Positions 8,428 through 17,601 of a stretch of 64,000 nt of DNA are shown piece after piece. The number at the start of each line of letters is the position of its first letter. The stretch's first letter is position 1. A program made the position numbers and the translations under genes. Under the pieces are notes generated by a model, which did not search any database, was not told the origin of the DNA, and worked only from the letters and a program-made list of their open reading frames with translations. Source of the DNA: Thermococcus sp. MAR1 (lineage in GTDB: Archaea; Methanobacteriota_B; Thermococci; Thermococcales; Thermococcaceae); the NCBI RefSeq assembly GCF_012027305.1, contig NZ_SNUF01000001.1:1054001-1118000 (forward strand). The letters run 5' to 3'.

Positions 8428-8441
8428 TATAGGGCTTATTG
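8428..8441 (-). promoter_or_regulatory. 14-bp promoter element shared by two metal-island genes (copy 2)
   Basis: CAATAAGCCCTATA on the minus strand, 18 bases upstream of the SHOCT gene start. It is identical to the copy at 8006-8019, while the surrounding sequences are not similar. Confidence 0.5.
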
Positions 8442-8643
8442 TTGGCAAAAGAGAAAGAAATACGGGAAGATTATCGCAAAAGATAAAGCAAAGAGGCCAT
8501 CAAACCTTCAAGAACTTCGCGCCGATATAATCATCCAACCTCCGTCAACCAATTTTAATCGCCGGATTATTCCATGGTAGAAGACAAAGTCGGCAACGCC
8601 TTCTGCCGAAAGGCTTAAATTTAATAACGTGATATTTAATATC

Positions 8644-10002
8644 ATGATACTAAAATTTATCGACCGTGAGTTCGAGCTGAATGCCCTCGAAGAACTATAC
8701 GCCCAGGACAGGGCACACCTCGTTCTCATCTACGGGAGAAGAAGGATTGGAAAGACCGAGCTTGTAAAGCAGTTCATAAAAAACAAACCCAGCTTCTACT
8801 TCCTGGCAAGAAAAGAACCGATGGAGCTTGAGATTGAGAGATTGGTCACGGGCTTCAACAGGAAGTTCAACGTTTTTATCGAGGCCAGGAATCTGGAAGA
8901 GTTCTTCGAGGAAGTTAGAAACTTTGGAAGGCTCGTCTTTGTAATCGACGAGTTCCCCTACTGGGTGGAGGAAGACAAATCCATTCTCTCGCTCTTCCAG
9001 TACATCTGGGACGAGATTCTCAGGGACTCCAGGATAATGCTTATTCTCCTCGGCTCGTCGATATCCACCATGGAGAGCCTCATGAGCTACAAAAACCCGC
9101 TCTACGGGAGGAGGACGGCCCAGATAAAGCTGTCAAGCCTCGGCTTTTTCCACCTTGGAGAGGCGTTTCCCCGCTACTCATGGGAGGAGCTTGTGAAGGT
9201 GTACGGCACCATAGACGGCATCCCCGCTTACCTCCGGTACTTCGACGACTCGCTGAGCGTCGAGGAGAACATCCAGCGGAATTTTTACAGCAAGGTGAGT
9301 GTACTCTACGAAGACGCCGAGAGGCTCCTGAAGGATGAGCTGAGGGAACCCGTGACCTATCTGAACATCCTGAGGGCGATAAACGAGGGGAAAACGAAGC
9401 TCACTGAGATCGCCAACGAGACGAAGGTGGCCGTGACGAACCTTCCGAAGTACCTGAAGACGCTCGAAACCCTTGATCTGGTTTACAGGGAGTTCCCCGT
9501 GACGGTGAGGGAGAGAAAGCGCTTTGGAATCTACCGCGTGAAGGATTTTTACTACCGCTTCTGGCTCCGCTTCGTTTACCCTTACAGGGATGACATTGAA
9601 ATTGGGGCCATAGGCTTCGATGACCTCAGAAAAGACTTCAATGTATACCTCGGCGAGGTCTTTGAGGAAATAGCGAAGCAGTTCCTGATAAGGCTGAACG
9701 CAAAGGGTAATCTTCCCTTCAGGTTCACGAAGATAGGCCGGTGGTGGGACAAGAAGGAGGAGATAGACCTCGTCGCTATCAACAGTCTAACTGATGAGGT
9801 TGCGTTTTTTGAGGTCAAGTGGAAGAACATCTCCTACCGTGACGCCCTAAGGGTCCTAAAGAAACTTGAGGAGAAGAGCGAGAAAGTGGGCATCGATGGA
9901 AAGGGAAAACGCTACGGGCTGGTTGCAAAGCACCTTGATGAAAAAGAGGAGCTGAGGGGAGAGGGTTACCTGGCCTTTGATATGGGGGACTTTCCGAGAT
10001 AA
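8644..10002 (+). CDS. Archaeal AAA ATPase (Arch_ATPase) with DUF234 C-terminal domain
   Basis: A STAND-like archaeal P-loop ATPase of 452 residues. The opening FIDREFELNALEELY is typical, Walker A is YGRRRIGKTEL and Walker B is LVFVIDEFPYW. A winged-helix segment follows (about 245-290, GKTKLTEIANETKVAV). The C-terminal DUF234 part contains a nuclease-like EIDLVAINSL...FFEVKWK pattern, a candidate PD-(D/E)XK core. The cellular role of this widespread family is unknown. A promoter GAAAGGCTTAAATTTA ends about 20 bases before ATG 8644, which suggests a leaderless transcript and favours this start over GTG 8629. Confidence 0.85.
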   Translation: MILKFIDREFELNALEELYAQDRAHLVLIYGRRRIGKTELVKQFIKNKPSFYFLARKEPMELEIERLVTGFNRKFNVFIEARNLEEFFEEVRNFGRLVFVIDEFPYWVEEDKSILSLFQYIWDEILRDSRIMLILLGSSISTMESLMSYKNPLYGRRTAQIKLSSLGFFHLGEAFPRYSWEELVKVYGTIDGIPAYLRYFDDSLSVEENIQRNFYSKVSVLYEDAERLLKDELREPVTYLNILRAINEGKTKLTEIANETKVAVTNLPKYLKTLETLDLVYREFPVTVRERKRFGIYRVKDFYYRFWLRFVYPYRDDIEIGAIGFDDLRKDFNVYLGEVFEEIAKQFLIRLNAKGNLPFRFTKIGRWWDKKEEIDLVAINSLTDEVAFFEVKWKNISYRDALRVLKKLEEKSEKVGIDGKGKRYGLVAKHLDEKEELRGEGYLAFDMGDFPR

Positions 10003-10059
10003 CGGATAAGTTGTCAAGGAAACAAGAAAAAGAATATAAAAAGGGCAAGATATTCGCCG

Positions 10060-12114
10060 TCAGACCTTCAAAAACCTCGCGTTGATGGCCACTATCACCG
10101 TGCTCATGCTCATCAGCAGGGCGCCAAGGGCAGGGCTGAGGAGGATTCCGTAGCTGTACATCACTCCCGCCGCCAAAGGAATGGCGAAGGTGTTGTATCC
10201 TGTTGCCCACGCCAAGTTCTGCACCATCTTCCTGTAGGTCGCCTTGGCAAGGTGTATCCCCGTTATGACGTCCCTCGGGTCGTTCTTGACGAGGATTATG
10301 TCGGCGCTCTCTATAGCCACGTCGGTTCCTGCTCCAATGGCTATGCCCACATCGGCCTGGATCAAAGCAGGGGCGTCGTTTATACCGTCACCCACCATCG
10401 CTACGGTGTAACCCTGCTCCTGGAGCTCCTTGACCTTCTCAGACTTCTGATGCGGCAGAACCTCGGCGAAGAAGCCATCCAGCCTGAGTTCCTCAGCAAC
10501 CCACTTCGCAACCTTGGCGTTGTCGCCGGTGAGCATGTAGGCCTTTATGCCCATCTCGTGGAGCTTTTCAACGGCCTCCCTCGATTCGGGTCTTATCTTA
10601 TCGGCTAGAGCTATAGCACCCACGAGCTTTCCATCAAGAACCAGGAAGACAACAGTCTTACCCTGCTCCAAGACTTTGTTGACGCGCTCGTCTTCTCCCC
10701 ACAGACCTTTTTCCTTCAAGAAGCCGGGGCTCACAACGAGGACCTCCTTTCCGTTGATGACGCCCTGGACACCTTTGCCCGGAAGAACCTTCGATTCGCT
10801 GACCTCGTAGGTCCCAAGGCCGAGTTCTTCAGCTTTTTCGACTATTCCCTGGGCTATCGGGTGACTTGACTGGGACTCAAGTGCCGCCGCATACTTCAGG
10901 ATCTCCTCCTCGCCGAGCTCGTCCAGCGCTATTATGTCGGTTACTTCGAACTTGCCTTCGGTCAGCGTCCCGGTCTTGTCAAAAACGACCACCTGAACGT
11001 CTTTCGCTCTTTCAAATGCCTCCCTGTTCCTTATGAGGATTCCCTTCTTGGCCGAGATTGACGTTGACACCGAAACGACCAGCGGGACGGCTAAGCCAAG
11101 CGCGTGCGGGCACGTTATGACCATCACGGTAACCATTCTCTCCAGGGCGAAGACGAAGGGTTTACCGAGGTAGAGCCATGTACCCAGGGTTATCGTTCCT
11201 GCCGTTATGGCTATCACTGTAAGGTAGAACGCCGCCCTGTTGGCCAGATCCTGAGTTTTTGACCTCGTTTCCTGCGCCTGCCTGACGAGTTCAACGACCT
11301 GCATCAGGTAGGTGTCCTTTCCTGTCTTTTCTATCCTGACCTTTATGGCCCCTTCGAGATTTATGGAACCGCCGATGACCCCATCGCCGGGCTTCTTATA
11401 GACCGGTTTCGACTCACCCGTTAGCATGGCCTCGTTTACACTCGTTTCACCCTCGACTATGGTGCCGTCGGAGGGTATCTTCTCGCCGGGTTTGACGAGG
11501 ACTATATCGCCCTTCTTCAGCTCGCTGACCGGAACGTCCTTTATTCCCTCGGGCGTTACGAGGTGAGCCTCCGTTGGCATGAGCTTTATGAGCTCCTCCA
11601 GGGCCCTTGAAGCCCCAAGGACTGAGCGCATCTCGATGTAGTGGCCGATGAGCATGATGTCAATAAGCGTCGCAAGCTCCCAGTAGAAAGTCTTCCCAGG
11701 AACGCCAAAGGTCACCGCCGCACTGTAGAAGAAGGCAACCGTGATCGCTAATGCTATTAAGGTCATCATGCCCGGCAGCTTTTTCTTCAGCTCGTCCACC
11801 ATGCCCTTAAGGAAGGGCCAGCCACCGTAGAAGTAGACCACAGCGGAGAGGCCAAAGAGAACGTAGTGATCGCCTGGAAAAGTCAGCTCAAAGCCCAGAA
11901 ACCTCTGTATCAGCGGCGACAGGATCAGGATTGGGACCGTCAGTATCACGGAGACTATAAAGCGCTTTTTGAAGTCCTCCATCATCATCCTGTGGTGCTC
12001 GGCGTGGGAGTGCTTGTGACCCTCGTGGCCCGTATCTTCAGCTTCATGGTCTCCCCCTTTCTCCATCTTCATCTCACCGTGCCCCTCTATGGGAGGGGCC
12101 TCCTTATCCACCAT
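10060..12114 (-). CDS. copB: P1B-type copper/silver ATPase CopB (CPH motif)
   Basis: Membrane pump of the CopB subgroup. The intramembrane motif is Cys335-Pro336-His337 (VITCPHALGLAVPLV) instead of CPC. The phosphorylation site is Asp379 (DKTGTLTEG), with TGES, SSHPIA and GDGINDAPALI motifs. In place of MXCXXC domains the N-terminus is His-rich (GHEGHKHSHAEHH), usual for CopB. It lacks a second-half fusion or degradation and is full length at 684 residues. ATG 12114 follows GGTGAT. It follows the DUF302 gene in the same direction. Cu(I), Cu(II) or Ag(I) as substrate cannot be told from sequence. Confidence 0.92.
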   Translation of the reverse strand: MVDKEAPPIEGHGEMKMEKGGDHEAEDTGHEGHKHSHAEHHRMMMEDFKKRFIVSVILTVPILILSPLIQRFLGFELTFPGDHYVLFGLSAVVYFYGGWPFLKGMVDELKKKLPGMMTLIALAITVAFFYSAAVTFGVPGKTFYWELATLIDIMLIGHYIEMRSVLGASRALEELIKLMPTEAHLVTPEGIKDVPVSELKKGDIVLVKPGEKIPSDGTIVEGETSVNEAMLTGESKPVYKKPGDGVIGGSINLEGAIKVRIEKTGKDTYLMQVVELVRQAQETRSKTQDLANRAAFYLTVIAITAGTITLGTWLYLGKPFVFALERMVTVMVITCPHALGLAVPLVVSVSTSISAKKGILIRNREAFERAKDVQVVVFDKTGTLTEGKFEVTDIIALDELGEEEILKYAAALESQSSHPIAQGIVEKAEELGLGTYEVSESKVLPGKGVQGVINGKEVLVVSPGFLKEKGLWGEDERVNKVLEQGKTVVFLVLDGKLVGAIALADKIRPESREAVEKLHEMGIKAYMLTGDNAKVAKWVAEELRLDGFFAEVLPHQKSEKVKELQEQGYTVAMVGDGINDAPALIQADVGIAIGAGTDVAIESADIILVKNDPRDVITGIHLAKATYRKMVQNLAWATGYNTFAIPLAAGVMYSYGILLSPALGALLMSMSTVIVAINARFLKV

Positions 12115-12184
12115 ATAAATCACCATTAAGTTTTCGTTTCGAACCCCTATAACCTTATCCTTTAAAGTTTCGAAAAACCGGGGC

Positions 12185-12745
12185 TCAGATTCTTTTCACA
12201 ATGTCGCCCAAAATCTCCTCGACCTTCGCCGCGACCTCAAGCAACTCGTCGTTCCCGGTTATGCTCATGGCCTTCGTCGGGAGCAGCAGGCTCACGTAGG
12301 TCTTTCCGTCCTTCACGTACACCACCAGGTTGCAGGGCAGGAAGGTACCGCTGTTGATGTCTATGCCTATGAGCTCGCTTGAGAACTTCGGGTTGCAGGC
12401 GCCGAGGATGACGTATGGCTCCATGTCAAGGTTGAGCTTCTCCTTGAAAAGCTGGTCAACCCTGACCTCACTGAGGACACCGAAGCCCTCCTTCTTAAGC
12501 TCCTCCTTGACCCTCGCCACGGTCTCATCGAAACCTGTTTCAACCTCTCTGACATAGGCGTACTCCTTCTTGGGTTCCTCCATTCCGTGCATTCCGTGGT
12601 GGCCCTTTCCCATACCTTCCATTCCCTTGCCGTGGCCCTTACAGCCACCCTTCATCTTTCCCTTACCTTTCATTCTCTTCATGCCACCCATTTTCCCGTG
12701 GCCCTTCATTCCGCCGTTTTCCATTTCATTCATTTCGCCTTTCAT
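12185..12745 (-). CDS. DUF302 protein with a Met/Gly/Lys/His-rich N-terminal tail
   Basis: Residues 1-60 are low-complexity, with 12 methionines, 5 histidines and one cysteine spaced by Gly and Lys (GHGKMGGMKRMKGKGKMKGG). Residues about 61-186 form a DUF302 domain (EVETGFDETVARVKEEL, GIDINSGTFLPCNLVVYV). DUF302 is a fold of unknown function often found near metal and sulfur genes. There is no signal peptide, so the tail would work in the cytoplasm. Lying directly upstream of copB with 70 bases between, it is a candidate copper buffer or chaperone that feeds the pump. The metal role is inference from composition and context. Confidence 0.8.
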   Translation of the reverse strand: MKGEMNEMENGGMKGHGKMGGMKRMKGKGKMKGGCKGHGKGMEGMGKGHHGMHGMEEPKKEYAYVREVETGFDETVARVKEELKKEGFGVLSEVRVDQLFKEKLNLDMEPYVILGACNPKFSSELIGIDINSGTFLPCNLVVYVKDGKTYVSLLLPTKAMSITGNDELLEVAAKVEEILGDIVKRI

Positions 12746-12855
12746 TTTGGATCACCTTTTTCTTCCCCAACGTCTTTTTAATTTGAAGCGTTAATAGGGT
12801 TACTACGAACAAAATGATAATTGGCCATTCCAAAAATTTCCAATATTGCAGGGGT

Positions 12856-13850
12856 TCATTTCAATGCCTTATAAATGGCCTTCAAAAACAGGGCAATGCC
12901 GAGCCCCGAGGTGACCAGCGCCGTCGGAACGTTGACCTCAAACCATACTTCCCTTGTGAGGGCATACACCAAGAGGGCAGAGGCGGGCATCAGGAGGAGC
13001 ATGGGGTATCTGCTTATCTCCACACCCCCCATAGTCGGAGAAAAAGCTCTTCCGCTTGAGCCTCCGCAGGGCATAGAGGGTAATACCTATGAGGGGCGGA
13101 AGGAGGAGAGCCGAGAACGAAACGGTCAGGAACGTAAAGAATGCAAAAAACAGCAGGACGGCCGTGAAGACACCGATTTCAGCCCTCGTAGGTTTAAATT
13201 CCTCCGAAGCCAGTTTGTGAAGGACGGCATAAGAGGGCAAAAGGGGAATGGTTGAGAAGAGCGCGTAGAGGGCGAAGTCTCCAAGGCCTACCGCATAGCC
13301 GTCCTCAAGCTTCCAGTAGGAGGCCCAGAAACCCCAGAAAGCCCCCAAAAGGACAAAGAAGAGAAGGGAGTTTCTGATCTTCCACTCGCTCAAAGCCTTT
13401 CCGGCCAGATATATACCGATAAGAACCGAGATGAGGGCATGCCAGGCCAGCGGCGTCCAGACTATGCCGAAGGGAAAATCCGTGTAAACGGTCTGGACAA
13501 CGACACCCTCAACGAGCCAGCCAAATACCGCACCAACGAGGAAGACGGAGTAAATATCTCCAGCTTTGAAGCGACTCGCCAGAACGGTGATGTTCTTCAA
13601 TATGCACGGCTCTTTCAGGTCTACGGCCCTCCCATCGCTCAGATACCATAGGTCTTCGTGGAAAGTATAAAAAGCTCCTCCGCCCCGGTGGTGTTCCCGA
13701 GGTAGTAGATCCTTCCGTCTTTGAAGTAGAAGTAGTACTATGTGCAGTGAGGGCAAGAACTGGATTGGGGCTGCAGAGGGATCTGGTGGCCGAGACGAAG
13801 TATAGGAACGAAAGCAACAATAGAAAAAGAACAAGCCCTACCTCCCACAT
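12856..13850 (-). pseudogene. Polytopic membrane protein gene broken by several frame disruptions
   Basis: Coding character runs over all three minus frames. A signal-like start (MWEVGLVLFLLLLSFLYFV) is in one frame. A second frame carries CPHCT, an in-frame TAG, then YYFYFKDGRIYYLGNTTGAEEL. The third frame holds HEDLWYLSDGRAVDL and a five-to-six-helix membrane part (IYSVFLVGAVFGWLVEG...). The last hydrophobic segment (ISRYPMLLLMPASALLVYAL) is again shifted. Adding one T at the T5 run near 13668 and removing one G at the G6 run at 13025-13030 would restore two of the joins. No family was recognised. It may originally have been two overlapping genes. Confidence 0.65.
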
Positions 13851-13898
13851 GCATTTACACATATGGAACCCTCCCTTTTCAATTCTGCTTAAATTGAT

Positions 13899-14862
13899 CT
13901 AGACATGCCTCCTAATCCCCCAGTAAACTAGTATAAACATTAGGATGGCCCCAGTAAGAATAATCAAGGGCTTAGGGAGGGTTAATCTTCGGGAAAAATT
14001 ACTCCTATCCCAACATCCTGGAGGCTCCTGTACACTACCCATATGCATTTTTAGGTGAATTAGCTTTTTCCCGTCATAAAAGAACAGAAGCGGTAACTCT
14101 GAAGCGGAGCCCCCCTCATTAACTTTAACATCTCCTGGGTAATAGATGAGAATTCCCTTACCGACAGGTAGTGCATGAAGGGTTGATTTTGTTCCTAAAG
14201 AAGCCTGATACATACCAGTCAAATTCAGTCACTGGAATCCCATAAGTTAAATTTGCAAGTTTAAAGACTATGAAACCGTTCTCAATGACTCCCTTGACAC
14301 CTGATGGACTTTTCTGTGGGGTGTTGGCGAAGTAGCTCAGAATCTCGGTTCTATTACATTTTGTGCGCTCTGTCCCGTTCTGAAATTCAAGTCTTGTGCA
14401 GTTCCATATGAGAGATGCACAACCATCGAAGCGATAAACTCTCATTTCGGTTTTTTTGGCGGTGAGTGTAAAGTTCTTTGCCTCCCCGTTGATCGTCATG
14501 GTGACGTTTTTGTAGGGAACTACCCTCTGCTCGCGCTGGAGAATGTAAAAGGTTCCGTTAATCTCGACCACTACTGATGGTTCGCCGAGTAGAGGATTAC
14601 TTCTTCCTAAAAACAGCAAGTCGCTTCCATTGAAAAGATAGTAAAGGTTGTACTCTCCATCGGGCATGTTACGCCTAAGTGTTCTTTCCCCCGCAATCAC
14701 CTCACATACCCACTCAGAATGGTGCACGATAATAAATGCATACCCATTGCTGGGTAGGATTGAGGTTATTGAATAGGTTTCATGGGGCTCACAAGTCTCA
14801 CCGGAAACTAACGGAAGAATAAGCAGCAAAACTAAAAACGAGATTTTAAAGGAGTTATACAT
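13899..14862 (-). pseudogene. Secreted, C-terminally anchored protein gene with a frameshift
   Basis: The first part (to about 14200) encodes a signal peptide (SFKISFLVLLLILPLVSG) and an Asn-rich, Cys-containing ectodomain with several N-glycosylation sequons. Near 14200-14222 the frame changes: one frame runs to a stop at 14158, while the continuing frame reads LTGMYQASLGTKSTLHALPVGKGILIYYPG and ends with a membrane helix (PLIILTGAILMFILVYWGI) and RRHV. Together this gives the layout signal-ectodomain-TM-basic tail, as in the intact genes at 39110 and 62519. Base composition is AT-richer than neighbours. Function unknown. Confidence 0.65.
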
Positions 14863-15095
14863 ACTCATCCCCCAGTCTTCCAGTATTGTCCCTTCCATTT
14901 ATCATCCTCGATTCATAACCCGAGCCGTTCCATCTAACCCACCATAGTCCAAAGTTCGCCATTAGGATTACCATTATACAATACTTTTAACGGCATAAAA
15001 ACATTTTTATACAAAAACGCGACAAAAATTTAAATGAAGCTAGTTAGAACATGCGAGTAAAAACAGCTTACTCTGGTTTAAATGGAAAAAGAGAC

Positions 15096-17171
15096 TCACC
15101 TCAGAATCCTCATGGCGTTGAAGACCGCTATGAGGGCAACGCCGACGTCCGCAAAGACCGCCTCCCACATGGTAGCTTCTCCAAGGATTCCAAGGCCTAT
15201 GAAGGACAGTTTGACCGCTAAGGCAAAGATTATGTTCTGCCATACTATCCTCCGCGTTTTCCTCGCTATCCTAATACCCTTTGCCAGCTTGGACGGCTTG
15301 TCGTCCATTATGACGACGTCGGCAGTCTCTATGGCCGCGTCACTACCCAAAGCACCCATTGCGACACCAACGTCCGCCCTGGCCAGGACGGGAGCATCGT
15401 TTATGCCGTCGCCCACGAAGACGACCTTTCCCTCTGCCTCTTTCTCAAGCTCCTCTATGACCCTCACCTTGTCCTCCGGCAACAGCTCCGCGTAGAAGCC
15501 GTCTAAGTTGAGATGCCTCGCTATCTCCCCAGCAACGTCTTTGTTGTCTCCCGTGACCATGACGACCTTCTTGATCCCGAGGTGCTTCAGCTCCTTCACA
15601 GCGAGCGGGGCGTCATCCTTTATCTCGTCTGAGATTATTATGTAGCCGGCGTACTTTCCGTTGATGACGACGTGGGCCACCGTCCCCTTAACCCTGCACG
15701 TGTCGTGCTCGACCTTGAACCTGTGGAGAAGCCTGTCGTTTCCGACAAGGACCTCCGTCCCGTCAATCCTCGCCCTGACGCCGTGTCCGGCTATCTCCTC
15801 GTACTCGACTATCTCCGCCTCGTTGATCTCCTCACCGTAAGCTTCACGTATCGCCTTGGCAATCGGGTGGTTTGAGTGGGCCTCAGCCAAGGCCGCGAAC
15901 CTTATTATCTCCTCCTCGCTGAAGCCGTTCCTCGTCTCCACTCGGGTAACCTTGAAGACTCCCTTGGTGAGCGTTCCAGTCTTGTCAAAGGCCACTATGC
16001 TCGCTTCCTTGAGTGCATCGAGGTAGTTGGAGCCCTTGACGAGGATTCCCTCCCTCGCTGCCCTACCTATGCCGCCGAAGTAGCCGAGCGGAATCGACAG
16101 GACAAGCGCACACGGGCACGAGATGACGAGTATCACCAGGGCTCTGTATATCCAGGGAGTGAAGGGGTCTCCCGTGAGGAGCGGGGGGACTATGGCTATA
16201 AGTGCAGCTATGCCGACGACGGCTGGGGTGTAGTAGTGGGCGAAGCGCGTTATGAACTTCTCGGTTTTAGCCTTCCTCGCGCTGGCGTTCTCGACGAGCT
16301 CAAGGATGCGGGAAATGGTTGATTCCTTCAGCCCCTTGGTCACCTGCACTTTGAGGACGCCCGATAGGTTGACCATGCCGGATAGGATTTCCTCCCCTTC
16401 CTTCACCGTCCTGGGAACGCTTTCCCCGGTTAAAGCGGAGGTGTCAACGGTCGACTCACCCTCGATGATAACTCCATCAACGGGAACCCTCTCACCGGGC
16501 TTGATGATGATAACGTCCCCAACCTTCAGCTCCTCGGGCTTTACCCGGACTACGTCCCCGTCTCTAAGCAGGTTCGCATACTCTGCCTTGAGCGCGAGCA
16601 GTGCCTTTATGGAGCGCCTTGACCTGTCCACTGCCAGGTCCTGGAAGAACTCTCCCACGACGTAGAAGAGCATTACCGCCACTCCTTCCGGATACTCCCT
16701 GATGAGGAAAGCTCCTATAGTGGCTATCGCGATAAGGAAGTTTTCGTCAAAGACGTTGCCGTGGATGGAGTTGACGACTGCACTCCTAAGAACCCTCCAG
16801 CCGGAGATGAGGTAGCTGGCGAGGAAGATGCCGAAGACAAAAGCGTCGTCTATGCCGTAGTAGTAGCGCATTACTATGCCTATTGCAAACAGGGCCAGAG
16901 AAACTCCGATCTGGTACACCGTTTTTCTGAAGTCCCCTCCTCCGTGTTCATGGCCGTGTCCATGGCCGTGCTCGTCAGATTCCATGACCTCAACGTCCGG
17001 CTCGACCTTCTTGATGATCTCTTTGGCCTTCTCAACGTCACCCTCTATGATGGCCTCCTTGGTGGTGAAGTTGACCAGCGCAAACTCAAAGCCCTCCTTC
17101 TTGAGGGCCTCCTCTATCTCGTATGCACAGCTAGCGCAGTCGAGCCCCTCAAGGACGAGCTTCTGCGGCAT
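15096..17171 (-). CDS. Heavy-metal P1B-type ATPase, probably Zn/Cd/Pb exporter
   Basis: A full-length metal pump of 691 residues. One N-terminal metal domain has Cys12/Cys15 (GLDCASC), followed by a His/Gly linker (DEHGHGHGHEHGGG). The membrane metal site is Cys352-Pro-Cys354 in ISCPCALVLSIPLG, the phosphorylated residue Asp396 in DKTGTLTKG, and GDGINDAPVLA is present. The CALVLSIPLG context and the DVGVALIAVFNAMR ending point to the ZntA/CadA (P1B-2) branch rather than copper pumps. It is translationally coupled (TGATG) to an ArsR-family repressor, the classic Zn/Cd efflux arrangement. Confidence 0.9.
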   Translation of the reverse strand: MPQKLVLEGLDCASCAYEIEEALKKEGFEFALVNFTTKEAIIEGDVEKAKEIIKKVEPDVEVMESDEHGHGHGHEHGGGDFRKTVYQIGVSLALFAIGIVMRYYYGIDDAFVFGIFLASYLISGWRVLRSAVVNSIHGNVFDENFLIAIATIGAFLIREYPEGVAVMLFYVVGEFFQDLAVDRSRRSIKALLALKAEYANLLRDGDVVRVKPEELKVGDVIIIKPGERVPVDGVIIEGESTVDTSALTGESVPRTVKEGEEILSGMVNLSGVLKVQVTKGLKESTISRILELVENASARKAKTEKFITRFAHYYTPAVVGIAALIAIVPPLLTGDPFTPWIYRALVILVISCPCALVLSIPLGYFGGIGRAAREGILVKGSNYLDALKEASIVAFDKTGTLTKGVFKVTRVETRNGFSEEEIIRFAALAEAHSNHPIAKAIREAYGEEINEAEIVEYEEIAGHGVRARIDGTEVLVGNDRLLHRFKVEHDTCRVKGTVAHVVINGKYAGYIIISDEIKDDAPLAVKELKHLGIKKVVMVTGDNKDVAGEIARHLNLDGFYAELLPEDKVRVIEELEKEAEGKVVFVGDGINDAPVLARADVGVAMGALGSDAAIETADVVIMDDKPSKLAKGIRIARKTRRIVWQNIIFALAVKLSFIGLGILGEATMWEAVFADVGVALIAVFNAMRILR

Positions 17172-17530
17172 CACTTCACCTCCGAGAGGTGCTCAAGCGC
17201 GGTTCTCAGTATATCCCTGATGTGCTCGTCGTCGAGACGGTAGAACACGTTCTTGCCGTCCTTGCGGTAAGTTACTATCTTTCTGTCCTTGAGGATGCGG
17301 AGCTGGTGAGAAATCGCCGAAACTGAAAGTTTCGTTATCGCAGAGAGGTCGCAGGTGCAGAGCTCTCCCGCTTCCATCAGCGCGAGCAGGATTTTGAGCC
17401 TCGTGGGGTTCCCGAGGGCGTCGAAAAAGTCCGCCGCTTCCAATACAGCCTCCTCCTCTGGAATTTTTGCCTGGGCTTCCAAGATTTTATCCAGGTGTTC
17501 CTCATACACCTTACACACTTCCGTCATCAT
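17171..17530 (-). CDS. ArsR/SmtB-family metal-sensing repressor
   Basis: A 119-residue winged-helix repressor. The recognition helix is LSVSAISHQLRILKDRKIV and the wing is TYRKDGKNVFYRL. The metal-site motif ELCTCDL (Cys58, Cys60) in helix 3, with an additional N-terminal Cys6, is of the CadC alpha3N type that binds Cd, Pb or Zn; alpha5 residues (DDEHIRDIL) may add a second site. It is the first gene of the operon with the ATPase, so metal binding should release the operator just upstream and induce both genes. Confidence 0.92.
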   Translation of the reverse strand: MMTEVCKVYEEHLDKILEAQAKIPEEEAVLEAADFFDALGNPTRLKILLALMEAGELCTCDLSAITKLSVSAISHQLRILKDRKIVTYRKDGKNVFYRLDDEHIRDILRTALEHLSEVK

Positions 17531-17542
17531 AAATCACCTCTA

Positions 17543-17564
17543 CATTTGAGCAATTGTGCAAATG
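17543..17564 (-). promoter_or_regulatory. Imperfect palindromic operator for the ArsR-family repressor
   Basis: CATTTGAGCAA-TTGTGCAAATG, two 11-base half sites that match at 9 of 11 positions, 12 bases upstream of the repressor start. It abuts the TATA box (AGTTTATAAAAC on the minus strand), so repressor binding would block transcription initiation. The half-site pattern resembles known ArsR/SmtB-family operators such as those of CzrA. Confidence 0.75.
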
Positions 17565-17601
17565 TTTTATAAACTTTGTCATTCCGAAACCCGTCGAAAA
17601 A

